Under the pieces are notes generated by a model, which did no database searches, was not told the DNA's origin, and saw only the letters and a program-made list of their open reading frames with translations. 64,000 nt of DNA from assembly GCA_023014485.1 (NCBI GenBank), contig JAJOZX010001080.1, positions 310,001 through 374,000 of the forward strand. Direction: 5' to 3'. Shown piece by piece: positions 32,560 to 43,504 of this stretch. Source of the stretch: Bathynomus jamesi. Its lineage: Eukaryota > Arthropoda > Malacostraca > Isopoda > Cirolanidae. The position numbers and the translations under genes were made by a program. Every line of letters begins with the position of its first letter. Positions within the stretch are counted from its first letter, which is position 1.

Positions 32560-32905
32560 AGTAACTTCGCGATATCCAGATATGGTGACGTGGGTAACAT
32601 CGTTTTCTTAAAGAAGACTGAGTGTTGGGAGTTCGAATCCAGAAAATAGTCACTAAAGAAGGCCAGAAAGTGAAACAGCAGTGTTCAGACCAACTAATTT
32701 GACCGATTGCGTTAATTCTACTCGATCCCCCGCTCCCAACTCCGCGACTTCAGTGTCTACTTCGCTTATAGAAAACAGCATTACCCCCTGAGCTACAGAC
32801 GCTGGCTTCGCCTTCCAGTGGCGCTGGTTGATGATGATCTAGGTGTTAGCTTAACGGTCCGCGTTGCGTTCGTCTGGCATCAGCGTTATACCACTTTCTA
32901 GCTCT
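32560..32905. repeat. Two tRNA-like SINE heads in opposite orientation
   Basis: GAGTTCGAATCC at ~32630 looks like a B box on the plus strand; GCATTACCCCCTGAGCTACAGAC at ~32775-32800 is the inverse of a D-arm/A box (GTAGCTCAGGGGGTAA). Neither has a closing acceptor stem. Classified as tRNA-related repeats only. Confidence 0.4.
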
Positions 32906-33204
32906 CCTCAATTTTAAAATCAATATTAAAAGAGAGACACTGATGGTGCTCACATCGAATCTTAGACCTAAGCTCGATAAATAAATATACAGCTAATTAT
33001 GTTACTACATTTTTATCCTAAAATACTATTATTTTAGCAAAGTAGATAGGGACTTTTGGACCACCCTGTATTTCTATTTCCTCAGGTATGCCGAAATATA
33101 TGTCTCTTACGTTTTTAAGTTATCTTTAGCATTAAAAATCACACCAACACAAACTTGTTCTTTCTGATGTGTTCTGTTTGCAGCATCATCATTTTCCTGC
33201 GATA

Positions 33205-33210
33205 GAAAAG

Positions 33211-33252
<42 letters not shown>
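33205..33252. repeat. (TA)n microsatellite
   Basis: Uninterrupted TA dinucleotides; a (TTA)n run follows at 33318-33342. Confidence 0.9.
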
Positions 33253-33255
<3 letters not shown>

Positions 33256-33510
33256 GAGTATTGATTGATTTTTATAAATTTGCTATTTTATTATACTATT
33301 TTTTAAGATTTTCTTTGTTATTATTATTATTATTATTATTAATTGATACTCTGAACCATAAAAAAATGGGAATAATACACTATTATAATAGTCTATAACT
33401 ATAATAGTTAAAATATAAGTCTATATTTAAGTTAATTATTAAAAATAGTCTTCTACTAACGTTTGATGATTTATTAAATTAAATAAAAAAGGTTGTAGAG
33501 GGAAGAGAGT

Positions 33511-33853
33511 TTAGGTGATGTGGCAACATCACACTGAGCTTTGGGAGTTTAGGTGATGTGGCAACATCACACTGAGCTTTGGGAGTTTAGATGATGTGGC
33601 AACATCACACTGAGCTTTGGAAGTTTAGGTGATGTGGCAACATCACACTGAGCTTTGGGAGTTTAGATGATGTGGCAACATCACACTGAGCTTTGGGAGT
33701 TTAGGTGATGTGGCAACATCACACTGAGCTTTGGGAGTTTAGATGATGTGGCAACATTACACTGAGCTTTGGGAGTTTAGGTGATGTGGCAACATTACAC
33801 TGAGCTTTGGGAGTTTAGATGATGTGGCAACATCACACTGAGCTTTGGGAGTT
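33511..33853. repeat. 38-bp minisatellite, nine copies
   Basis: Unit starts TTAGGTGATGTGGCAACATC and ends ACACTGAGCTTTGGGAG. Each unit holds the inverted repeat TGATGTGGCAACATCA. Units 2-9 alternate G and A at the fifth base (TTAGG/TTAGA), so the array is a dimer repeat of 76 bp; units 7 and 8 also share an ATTAC variant. Confidence 0.95.
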
Positions 33854-33854
33854 T

Positions 33855-34609
33855 ATGCACAGTAACGTAAGAAAAAAAATGGCACCACTGACCCTCATCG
33901 AAACTGGAGCCACGTTTAAGTCTAGGATAAATGATCCATTTCTACATTCTAGATTCTGGAAAGCTTTGGCAACTTTGGGTGATAAATTCCTCCAAACTAA
34001 GAACTGAAAAAGAAGAGAAATCTTGGTTAATGTCTTCATACTCCGATTTCATCCACTATGGCACTGTTTTAAGTCCAAAACCAGTCTCAAAAAATGGGAG
34101 GTGGGGTGCAATGCCGAGCCCACTGCACGTAATATATTTGACTTGACGCAGTTCTCCTTTTAAAGGGGATTTATTTTTCCAGATTAGTCGGGTGTTACCG
34201 TCCGTCTCAGTGCCATCTAGTGGAGGAAAGGCGCAAAACGGGAAACCAACCAATCAACTTATAAACATAACTTGTTGCGCTTACATTAGTTAGACCTAAT
34301 TTATGTGTAAGAAAAAACCCCCGACTTGAATGGATATCTTAAATCCAATACCAGGTGTCAGTGCCAGTGCCACTAAAGAGTAAATAAATCTAATAACTCT
34401 AATACTGTTTAAACTTAAACATTTATTTCCTAAATACAATAAAACCGTATCAAACTCTCGTTCTTCCTTACATACTGTAATGTACAACCACCACCTTGCA
34501 TGGAAAAACTGTGCTAACAACACCTCAAACGATGCCTTTAGCATTCAGGAACGAACAATAAGGATATTAACTGATGCTAATTTTTTGTCCCATACTACTG
34601 ATACTTTGA
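33855..34609. other. No gene recognised
   Basis: Unclear DNA. A minus-strand frame at 33833-34039 begins after a good acceptor-like TCTTCTTTTTCAG and encodes FLVWRNLSPKVAKAFQNLEC, but no family or donor was recognised and it does not fit the Toll phases. 34296-34544 has a minus frame without motif. Confidence 0.4.
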
Positions 34610-34795
34610 TGAGGTTGTTTAACGTCCTTCGCTATATTTAAGGTCGTATGACGGAGGGGACCTACAGCAGCTTTACGCGGAATCCGAACCACCTAAGAGT
34701 CGCTGCTTAATCTGACAACTACTTCCCAGACCCACTATCGCTTAACTTTCCTGATCGACGGGAAGCGGTGTTACATTGACCATGACGTAACCTTC
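34610..34795 (-). repeat. 5S-rRNA-derived SINE
   Basis: Minus strand: CGATCAGGAAAGTTAAGCG, AGTGGGTCTGG, GTTCGGATTCCGCGTAAAG and GTCATACGACC, with GTTAAACAACCTC at the 3' end. A short deletion near the 5' end compared with 15964. Confidence 0.75.
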
Positions 34796-34973
34796 ATACT
34801 AGTGCAATCTTTATAGAATTAAAACTATTGAAGATCAAAGATGTTATAAAAACGTTATCTTCCTCCGAAAATCACCTATTTTTGTTGGATTAACATGAAG
34901 GGGTGATTAGGTTAATTGACGATAACGTAGGAAAGCTGTATAGGTCGAAGCCTTCTTTAAACGTTGTGGGTCT

Positions 34974-37793
34974 GGGGAACGCGGGCCCAACGTGAAAAAT
35001 AGTTTAAAACGCCGGCCCGTGGTAAAAAATAACTTAAACGTCTTTTATTGTAACGCGCTTAGTATTAGAAATAAATTAAGCGAATTTAAGGCGATAATTT
35101 ATTCCGGCAACTATGATATAGTTGCTATCACTGAAACGTGGTTAAATACCGTGACTCGGAACTTGTTGGAGGAACTTGATATACCGGGTTTTAAACTCTT
35201 TACTAATGATAGGTTACATAGGTTTGGTGGCGGCGTTTTGCTGTCCATTCGTAATTCCCTTAGGGCTATCGAGGTTGATAGATTTTCCGGCAGCAATTAA
35301 TGCGTTGAAGTTAGGGCGCGTAGTATTAGTTATAATTTTGTTGATGTTTATAGACTTTCCGTTCAACCCCTCGATACCGATACTAGATTTTACTCACTTC
35401 TTGGTAACTTTATTGACAATCGGAATAGTATAATTGTCGGAGACTTTAACTGCCCTAACGTTAATTACGAGACTTTTACTGGTAATGAGGAGGGTTTGAG
35501 ATTGATTGAGTTCATGGAAGATATTTTTTTACGACAGATAGTTACCGAACCAACGCGCGGTGACAATATTTTAGATTTGGTGATGACAAACGGCGAAAAT
35601 ATAGTCGAAGGTTTAGAAGTAGGCGAGAGTTTAGGATGTAGTGATCATCAAATTCTTAGGTTTAAGTTATTGATAGAAAACACTAAGGATAGTAACGTAA
35701 TAGAAGTCCCTGATTTTCGTAGGCTAATTTTGATAGTTTTGCGGATAGGATGATAGTGGACTGGGATAACTTATTTATGGGTAATGACACAAATTTGCAT
35801 TGGGAGGCGTTTAAAGAAAGTTTTAGGAATATTGAAAGGGAGTTTATTCCTCGTAAGCCAAAGCGCGCTAGAAATCATGGTAGGCCCAAATGGTGGACTA
35901 GGGAAATAGGCGAGTTCATAATCGAGCGTAACAGAGCGTATAGACTTAATAAGCGCAATGGCACGGCAGCTAACTTTAATAGATGTATCGAGCTTAGACG
36001 TCGGGTTAAAAGATCAGTTAGGAATGCTAAGTGTAATTTAGAGATACTTATAGCTGCGGATAGTAAACATAATCCAAAAAAGTTTTTTGAATAAGTCAAT
36101 AATCGTAAGCCGATAAAAGATAACATAGGCCCTATAGTGGATGTTAACGGCGCTTTGGCTTCTGACGCTCAGGCGATGGCGGGTATTTTCAATCATTTTT
36201 TTGAGACAGTTTTTACCGTAGAAGACGTAAATAATGTTCCCGACGTGGACGATATCGTTCAATTTAGTAGGGAGACTATTTTGGATGAAATAACTGTTTA
36301 CGAGGGTGAGATTGCGCATTATATCGATAGGCTAAAAGTTAGCAAGGCTCCAGGCCCTGACGCTTTTTATCCCAGACATTTGAAAGACGTTATTGTAGGC
36401 CCCTTAACAAAGATTTTTAATCAGTCACTCGAAACGGGGATTATTCCTGAAGACTTCAAACTAGCTAACGTCACGCCCATTTTTTTAAAAAGGCGACCGC
36501 GCAGTAGCTATCAATTATAGGCCCATTAGCTTAACGTCAATTGTTGGTAAACTTTTGGAATCCGTAGTTAGGGATCGTATCATCGATCACTTAGAAAGTA
36601 GAGATTTGATTAATAGTAGTCAGCATGGGTTTCGACGCCATAGATCTTGTTTAACTAATTTGTTAGAATTTTATAACGAAATAGTGCGCGAATACGATAG
36701 GCATAGCGCGGCTGACGTTATTTATTTAGATTTTAAAAAGGCGTTCGATACAGTTCCGCATAGAAGATTAATTGCGAAGGTTAAAGCGCACGGTATATGC
36801 GGTCAGGTAGCTAACTGGTTAGAGGAATGGCTTCGTGGTAGGAGACAGAGGGTCGTTGTTAATGGTAGTGAATCGGGGTGGTTGGATGTAGGTAGCGGTG
36901 TCCCACAGGGTTCATGGTTAGGCCCATTACTATTCGTAATTTACATTAACGACATAGATGTAGGATTGACTAGTAACGTGTCAAAATTCGCGGACGATAC
37001 TAAAATAGGCGGTAAGATTGTTAACGAGGACGATAGAAATAGGCTCCAAGATGATGTAAATAGGATTATGGAGTGAACGGATAAGTGGCAGATGCAATTT
37101 AACGTAGACAAATGTAAAGTTTTGCATATAGGTTCTCGTAACAATAATTACACGTACACGATGGATGATAGAGAGTTAGCGAGCGTTGACTAGAAAGTAG
37201 ATTTAGGCGTACGCGTATCTAAGGATTTAAAAGTTAGGAACCAGTGCCTGGAGTCTTGCGCAAAAGCTAATAGGATGTTAGGCTTCATAGCGCGTAATTT
37301 CGAATTTAAATCGAAGGATATTATATTGCCCCTTTACAAGTCCCTAGTCAGGCCTCATTTAGAATATGCCGTTCAGTTTTGGTGCCCGTATTTGCGTGAG
37401 GATATTGATAGGTTAGAAAGGGTTCAGCGTCGTGCCACGAAACTAATTCCGTCATTGCGCAACAAGCCTTATGAAGATAGGATTAAAGAGTTAGACTTGC
37501 ATTCACTCGAAACTAGGAGATTAAGGGGGGAGCTTATTGAAGTTTTCAAAATCGTTAATAACATCGATACGGTCAATTTTGACAAACTGTTCACTTTCGA
37601 TAATAGCAATACTCGTAATAACGGATTTAAGTTGCGTGGCAGACGTTTCATTACTAATATCGCTAAAAACTTCTTTACGTTTAAAGTGATTGATAAATGG
37701 AATAATCTTCCCGCGTCAGTCGTTAACTCTACCAGCGTTAATGTGTTTAAAAACCGTCTAGACAGACATTTTAAAAATATTAACGTTGTTTAA
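34974..37793 (+). pseudogene. CR1/jockey-like LINE ORF2, nearly full length
   Basis: Order of domains: endonuclease start (FYCNALSIRNKL, DIVAITETWLN) from ~35030; endonuclease end (IIVGDFNCPN) ~35435; SDHQILRF ~35640; linker to ~36090; RT start SKAPGPDAFYPRHLK ~36345; DFKKAFDTVPHRRL ~36730; GVPQGSWLGPLLF ~36900; catalytic KFADDTKIGG ~36985; thumb and C-terminal LYKSLVRPHLEYAVQFWCP ~37340; end NRLDRHFKNI. Stops or frameshifts at about 35300, 35735, 36092, 36495, 37076 and 37192 make it inactive, but decay is light. The first residues of the endonuclease may be lost. Confidence 0.88.
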
Positions 37794-38400
37794 AATAAAA
37801 AAAACAATTGGCAACAGGAGCTCTGGGGGTCGTAATCGGGGATGAGTCTCTTAACGTCTAATGCCAGCGTGTGATATGCCAACACAAATTATTATTAAAG
37901 AAAAATAATAATAATTTAGACTAACACGAACGTAGATGTAGCTCGTAGCGTAAACTAACCAACTTTTTGTTTAACTTTACCTACTCCTTTTCTTTTTTTT
38001 TTCTTTTTCTTATCCTCTCCTTACTTGCATGTCTGTAGTTTGCATGGTATGACAGTGAGTTAAGACTGTGTTTGCATGGTTTGTAAGCGTTCTTATTTTA
38101 CTTCTTTTCATCTTTCACCCCTTTCCTATTCTCTTTGACTATTTTTCCGACTTGTCGGCAGTGGCCGGCGGATGATGATGGCGAGTCTTTTTTTCTGAAT
38201 GAATGTTAACCCACGAGTGATAGGTGTTGCTACTTACTTAACCCCTTATTTTCTTCTCTTAACCCCCTACTCTTTCCTTTCTCTCAACCCTCTACTCTTT
38301 CCTTCCACTCTCGGGCTAACCTTAGAGTGGATCTTAGGGTCTTTGTTAGCCTTAGCTTCTGTAGATCTGTAGAACCCTTTAAAGCCGGAGGCAAATTATG
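37794..38400 (+). other. Probable 3' UTR of the LINE and unclassified DNA
   Basis: Directly after the LINE stop: ATAAAAAAAACAATTGGC, AATAATAATAATTTAG, pyrimidine-rich CTTTTCTTTTTTTT tracts and a GGCAGTGGCCGGCGGATG block. No coding sequence. The true LINE end was not determined. Confidence 0.45.
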
Positions 38401-38708
38401 AATGCGTGTATTTGAAACGTTACCAATTTGTAACAGTCGTTCTGAAAGGGTTTTAAACGTTGATATTAAAGATATTACTCGCGTAATTTCGTTTAAAAGT
38501 AAGTTTAAAATACTTTTAATACACGAATAATTATCTTTGTGTTTATGTTACTTAACTGGCTACGAGGGCAGGATGAGAGTGGAAAGCAAGTCTCACCTCT
38601 ATCAAATCACGCTAATGAGGTGGGATGCTGCAAAGGGGTCAACCGCAGGTCGATTCTGAACCGTAGTTCAAATCGAACAAGTACCAAACAAGACATTTCA
38701 TATGTACA

Positions 38709-38760
<52 letters not shown>

Positions 38761-39402
38761 ATGTAAAACGATGGGTGGTTCGTTTATTTATACGTTAGTA
38801 TTTACATTTAATTATGAATTTATTGGTATTAATTATACCTTTCTTTGACCTGTTGTCAATTAAACCACTTCACTCGCTTTACACCACATGGCCCATGGGG
38901 ACCTGTCCGGGATGATGTAACAATTTAAATTTAAACGGAGTTTTTCCATTTATTACGTAAATGAACATGACATTTTGAAACATTTTCATTTTATACGTGA
39001 CTGAACGTTAATTTCTGACGTGTCCTTTCTTTCGTTTAAGGGAGTTAAACCCCCCCCGTGCGTTGGGCATTTCGTTCGAAAATGAACTTCCTATATTAAT
39101 TTATTTTCCTTAGTATCGGGGTATTTTTCATGGTTATTTTTAACCAAATTATTTACAATTGAATAGACAATTAAATTCATGTCCTTCTCCCCAATTTACC
39201 CGAGTATGTTAACACGCAAAAGTGCTTTAATAATTTATAAAACTTCGTTATCCACCCCCAAATGTTCAAGAACACCGACTCTTTGTTTATGCTGAAAGTG
39301 GAGGAACGCGGGCCGCGTGAAGGAAGGATTTTGTTTCCTTTAAAATTGAAATCTTTATTTCTTCTTTTCCCATTTCAGTTTGGTTTGTTTATGGAACTTT
39401 TT
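38401..39402. other. No gene; shared repeat and microsatellite
   Basis: 38395-38450 matches 22735-22820. 38585-38690 has GGGATGCTGCAAAGGGGTC and AGGTCGATTCTGAA, similar to 45580-45625. (TG)n(TA)n at 38709-38756. Otherwise nothing. Confidence 0.55.
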
Positions 39403-39880
39403 GGTACTTACGTATTAACGGGGGGGGGGGGGCCACAACATATTGATGATTGGTTACGTTAAGTTGTAATATTTTCGTTAGTTGAAAATTTCTAATACAT
39501 CATATTTTTTAAATAGCAATATTTTTTTTAAATATTTACCGATTTATATTTCAAATATTAGAAACATTTGTTTCTGGAGGCCAAAAAAAAGGCCAAAATA
39601 AAAAAATATTGCTATTTAAAAAATATGATGTATTAGAAATTTTCAACTAACGAAAATATTACAACTTAACCAATCATCAATATGTGGTGGCCCCCGTTAA
39701 TACGTAATATGTGGTGGCCCCCCGTTAATACGTAATATGTGGTGGCCCCCCGTTAATACATAATATGTGGTGGCCCCCCGTTAATACGTAATATGTGGTG
39801 GCCCCCCGTTAATACGTAATATGTGGTGGCCCCCCGTTAATACGTAATATGTGGTGGCCCCCCGTTAATGCGCAAGTACC
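39403..39880. mobile_element. GGTACTT-type MITE with core palindrome and TIR-derived tandem array
   Basis: Ends GGTACTTACGTATTAACGGG and the near inverse AACGGG...CGCAAGTACC. Flanked by AACTTTTT on both sides (39395-39402, 39881-39888). Interior: TTAGG-rich core with TATTTTCGTTAGTTGAAAATT, a palindrome with centre ~39565, then seven 28-bp repeats made from the terminal repeat. 478 bp, non-coding. Confidence 0.92.
39679..39870. repeat. Seven tandem 28-bp copies of a terminal-repeat segment
   Basis: Unit TATGTGGTGGCCCCCCGTTA plus ATACGTAA, seven times with one or two variants (CCCCC in the first, ACAT in the third). The unit equals the inner part of the element's terminal repeat. Confidence 0.95.
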
Positions 39881-40069
39881 AACTTTTTCACATATAATTT
39901 AGTCTGCTTCTTGCGTGGGCAATCCGTTTGTGGTTTAATTATACCCAGTAGTTAATTAATTTTATTATTATTACGCATACATAACAATATATATACACAC
40001 AAATTTTGCGGAAACAAAGACTTCTTTTGAACATTGCGTTTTTACATTAACTAATTATAAATTGTTTTG

Positions 40070-40205
40070 GGGATTGGTTAACCTCTTTCGTAAGGTCAAA
40101 AGTCATGCTGTGGTGACGGAGGGAACTTATACACAGTTTTATACGGGGGGATTCGAATCAACAGTGGGTCTCTATATCATCGGAACTTTGAAGGAATATA
40201 CAGTA
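40070..40205 (-). repeat. 5S-derived SINE, 3' part only
   Basis: GGTTAACCTCTTTCGTAAGGTC, GACGGAGGGAACTTATAC, GGATTCGAATCAAC match the inverse of the family 3' part; the 5S part is absent. Confidence 0.5.
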
Positions 40206-40574
40206 TTTTCACCCTTCCTCTATCGCGTGGTTTTGGTTATAATGACCTTACGACACTAGAAGTATGGTTGAAAACCTTATGAAACGAACTACTTTTTCAC
40301 CTCTATCGCCAGCCAAAAGTTCACCCAAAGTTCGGCATAATAAGAAAATTAAAAAAATATATAAATATAAAATATGAAAATCTATTCCAAAAACTCATCA
40401 ACATCTTCATTAGCATACTTAGAACTCTAATTTAGCCAAAAATGAACGTTCTAGCTCAATTAATAACAGAGATACTATTGCCAGAATATTGCTGAACTTT
40501 GGAGGCGATTTCTGACGAATTTTAATTTTGGCGCTTAGGTACCTTAAGACGCGGGACCCCTCATATGATCTTAC

Positions 40575-40737
40575 CTGCATTTTGATTACGGTTTCCTTGG
40601 AGCAATTCCATTTGTTGCCCTCTAAAGTGACCTCTTCTAGAGAGTTCCAAATTGTGGGATTGATGTCCTCCAAAAGGTTGTTGTGAAGGAACAGAACTTT
40701 CAAGCGAGGAAATGATACCGAGTACGGATCAACAGGA
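40575..40737 (-). CDS. Toll-like receptor exon: last LRR and C-terminal cap
   Basis: Encodes FPRLKVLFLHNNLLEDI, then WNSLEEVTLEGNKWNCS and KETVIKMQ. LxxLxLxxNxL pattern and the EGNKWNCS text are typical of the last repeat plus LRR C-cap. Acceptor GTTTCTAG, donor ATGCAG/GTAAGA. The first base completes the Ser codon left by exon 41632-41891; it ends in phase 0 to join the TM exon. Confidence 0.85.
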
Positions 40738-41074
40738 CTAGAAACAAAAATAGGTTAAGTGACAAAGCTCAGACCATTACTGAATAAACACACACACACA
40801 CACACAAAACGTAATCGACAGAAATTCTCAGGTCCTCGAGAGATTTTAAGACTCAGACCTTTTGACTCACCGGGCCATGGACATCTGTAGGCCTATTAGT
40901 TGTATCTCACCTATCGGGGTTTGTGTGTGTGTGTGAAAAAGCATGTCATATTTTTCCTGTTTATAATAATCATGGCCTAAATAGAGGTATGGAAGCTTGA
41001 GGCACATAGGCAGACCTTCAGACACAGACAAAATAATATGATGTTCGACGCTGTTCAAACTCTTTAATATCTAA

Positions 41075-41160
41075 CACCTAAGACAGCCATGTGACGGTGG
41101 GGACCTACAGCTTTACTTGGCGTCCAAGCCATCTACAGGTCACTACGCAGAGGTTGTCTG
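41075..41160 (-). repeat. 5S-derived SINE, short 3' fragment
   Basis: GCCATGTGACGGTGGGGACCTACAGC and TTTACTTGGCGTCC correspond to the inverse family 3' part. Confidence 0.5.
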
Positions 41161-41631
41161 AGAGAGAGACTTTTTTCATCTTTAACAAAAAAATAAAAAA
41201 ATAAATTCACTATCTTGAAACCTCCAAACGATAATTTAAGAAAAGATTCAAAATAAGATCCTCCCCCCCCCCCTACCGCCCCGGTTAAAACAAAAAGGGT
41301 TCACTGTTCTCCTAAAACTAACTCCTAAAGTTAACAAACCCAAATTGAGGAATTGGGCAAATATTTACCACATTTGGTGCGTCACTTTTCAAACTAAAAT
41401 ATTAGTTTCAGATCTGGTGGAGTAATTCTTTAGATTAATATTCTTATTAGGATATATTGCGACATTTTCCTGTTTTTATAGAATTTGTAGTATTTTTATT
41501 GATATTTCAAAGCTACTTCACTCCTCTTTTTAGAATTGGTGCGTCACTTTCGCCAAACTTTTCAAATTGGCAACGAAGTGAACTACTTAAAGCATAGAAA
41601 TAAAAAGGACAGAAATTAAATTCAATCTTAC
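41161..41631. other. No gene; intron DNA
   Basis: A/T-rich, with a C-run at 41263-41281 and TTGGTGCGTCACTTT occurring twice (41378, 41537). Confidence 0.5.
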
Positions 41632-41891
41632 CTTATTACGTTCTCATTCGGATGTAAATTTGGGAGGACGTTACTACTAAGATCCAAAATCTCTAATTGA
41701 GGAGTTAATGACGTCATAGTTAAATCCAGTTCTTTCAGAGAGTTATGAGACAAATTTAGACGAACAATAAAGGGGAACAGACTTAGTGCGTTCATTGTCA
41801 AATGGGTTAGTTTGTTGAACGAAAGATTAAGAATTTTAGTGAGAGTGTAACTTTTGGGTAGATCATAGCTCAAAAAGCTGTTCTCGTTAAG
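41632..41891 (-). CDS. Toll-like receptor exon: leucine-rich repeats
   Basis: 86 codons with three LRRs: KILNLSFNKLTHLTM, IVRLNLSHNSLKELDL and LEILDLSSNVLPNL, 23-25 residues apart. Acceptor TTATTTTCAG (phase 0) and donor ATAAG/GTAAGA (phase 2). Follows exon 46991-47169 in frame across a 5.1-kb intron that contains hAT and mariner elements. Confidence 0.88.
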
Positions 41892-42174
41892 CTGAAAATA
41901 AATAAATAAATTAATGGCAATCAAGATCAATAGTTTCTCATTAGAATGAAATTTAACTCAATCTAACTTTACCTAACCTAACCTAATTGTGTACCACAAT
42001 TTGATAAGATGCTTCTTTCTCATGATACTACATATACAGTATATACAGTTGACAAAAGTAAATAGACACCACGATAATTGTACTCGGGAACAAATGGCAA
42101 AGCCCATCAGTGGAATGCCAGAACGTGCGTCACCTTCACATACGAGAAAGGAGAAAGCAACACGATTCTAAATA

Positions 42175-43390
42175 CAGGGTGTCCCATAAGTCCGGCATCA
42201 TAGGAGAAATTCATATTTTTCTATTTCTACAAACCATAATTCATATTTTTCTCTTTCTACAGGCCATAATGTCTGTGAGCAAGGAAGAACGAATCCAGAT
42301 AATTCTACTCATAGGAAATCGGAGTCAAAGAGAGGCCGCTGCTGAATTTAACAGACTGCATCCAGACCGCGAGCCAATAACACAGAATTGTGTTAACAGA
42401 CTTGTTGCAAAGTTTAAGGAAACAGGATCCATAGAAGATAAACCACGCAGTGGACCTTCAAGGAGGTCCACTGACAATGATACAGCGACTGCTATCCTGG
42501 CTCATTTTAACAGAAGTCCCAATATGTCTCTTCGGCAATTGTCCGCCGAGACAGGAGTGTCGAAAAGTAGCATCCATCGCATTCTTCAGGCTCACAAATG
42601 GCATCCATATAAACTTCAGATCCTACAGAAATTAAGCGAAGATGATGATCCCGACCGGCGGATGGAATTTTGTGAATGGGCTATGGAACAATATGCTCGG
42701 GATGCCAATTTCCCGTCCACCATTCTGTTCTGTGACGAGGCTGTTTTTTATGGAAATGGTGAGGTAAATCGACAGAACACCCGCTACTGGTCTCAAAACA
42801 ACCCTCACTGGTATACCTCTTCAAAGGAACAAGGTGCATCTCGGGTGATGGTATGGTGTGGCATTTGGAAGGATCGCATCATAGGCCCCCCCTTTTTCGA
42901 TGAACATGTCACTGGAGGCACCTACCTACGTATGCTCAAGGAAGAAGCATTTCCCGGTGTCTTGAACGAAGAAGGAAATTTCCCAACATGGTTCCAGCAA
43001 GACGGCGCTCCTGCTCATTACAGCACTCAAGTAAGGGAATACCTGTACCAACAATTCCCTGGTCATTGGATAGGACGTCGAGAGCCTGTGGAATGGCCAG
43101 TTAGAAGCCCGGATCTCACGCCACTAGATTTTTATCTCTGGGGCCACTTGAAAGCGCTGGTATACGCAGAGAAAATTAGGAGTGTTGAACATTTGCGGCA
43201 GCGCATTATTGGGGCATGTAACACCATTACTCCTGACATCATTCACCGTGTGCTTGCTGACTGGGTATCACGTCTGAATTTGTGTATTGAAAACAATGGT
43301 GGACATATTGAGCACGTTCTGTAAATAAAAGCGTTTGTTTTGCCTTTTTTTATTATTTTTCCTATGATGCCGGACTTATGGGACACCCTG
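42175..43390 (+). mobile_element. Complete mariner/Tc1-superfamily transposon
   Basis: 31-bp perfect terminal inverted repeats starting CAGGGTGTCCCATAAGTCCG, TA on both sides (42173-42174, 43391-43392), 1216 bp, one uninterrupted transposase gene. Related ends occur at 11105-11131. Confidence 0.95.
42269..43324 (+). CDS. Mariner/Tc1-superfamily transposase, intact
   Basis: 351 codons from ATG (context CATAATG) to TAA, with an AATAAA signal overlapping the stop. N-terminal helix-turn-helix pair (QREAAAEFNRLHPDREP, CVNRLVAKFKETGSIED; then MSLRQLSAETGVSKSSIHR), catalytic ILFCDEAVF, FQQDGAPAHYS and WPVRSPDLTPLDFYLWG. I count 36 residues between the second and third Asp (DD37D). C-terminus ends HIEHVL as in relatives. 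An upstream in-frame extension to 42110 crosses the terminal repeat and is not used. No stops or frameshifts seen; all three catalytic residues present. It would cut and paste DNA flanked by its terminal repeats in the nucleus. Confidence 0.93.
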   Translation: MSVSKEERIQIILLIGNRSQREAAAEFNRLHPDREPITQNCVNRLVAKFKETGSIEDKPRSGPSRRSTDNDTATAILAHFNRSPNMSLRQLSAETGVSKSSIHRILQAHKWHPYKLQILQKLSEDDDPDRRMEFCEWAMEQYARDANFPSTILFCDEAVFYGNGEVNRQNTRYWSQNNPHWYTSSKEQGASRVMVWCGIWKDRIIGPPFFDEHVTGGTYLRMLKEEAFPGVLNEEGNFPTWFQQDGAPAHYSTQVREYLYQQFPGHWIGRREPVEWPVRSPDLTPLDFYLWGHLKALVYAEKIRSVEHLRQRIIGACNTITPDIIHRVLADWVSRLNLCIENNGGHIEHVL

Positions 43391-43504
43391 TATATTGATT
43401 CAATAAAGCTGTTTTCATTTACTGACTTTTATTATCAAATCAAAAACTATGGAAAATCTGAAGGTGTCTATTTACTTTTGGCGTCCCTCTCTATATCTGG
43501 AAAC

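Larger units (their letters stand above)
42046..43490. mobile_element. Older Tc1-like element split by the mariner
   Basis: Left end CAGTTGACAAAAGTAAATAG (ACACC) and right end the inverse of CCAAAAGTAAATAGACACC. TA occurs outside. Only ~125 and ~70 bases of its own interior remain around the inner mariner, without recognisable transposase. A short nonautonomous element that served as target. Confidence 0.75.

Noticed and set aside
33511..33853. CRISPR-like array
   Set aside because: Units are contiguous without spacers and the setting is eukaryotic; it is a minisatellite.
33833..34039. Possible extra Toll exon (minus strand, acceptor-like TTTTTCAG)
   Set aside because: The phases of the recognised exons already join without it, and no LRR, TM or TIR pattern is visible.
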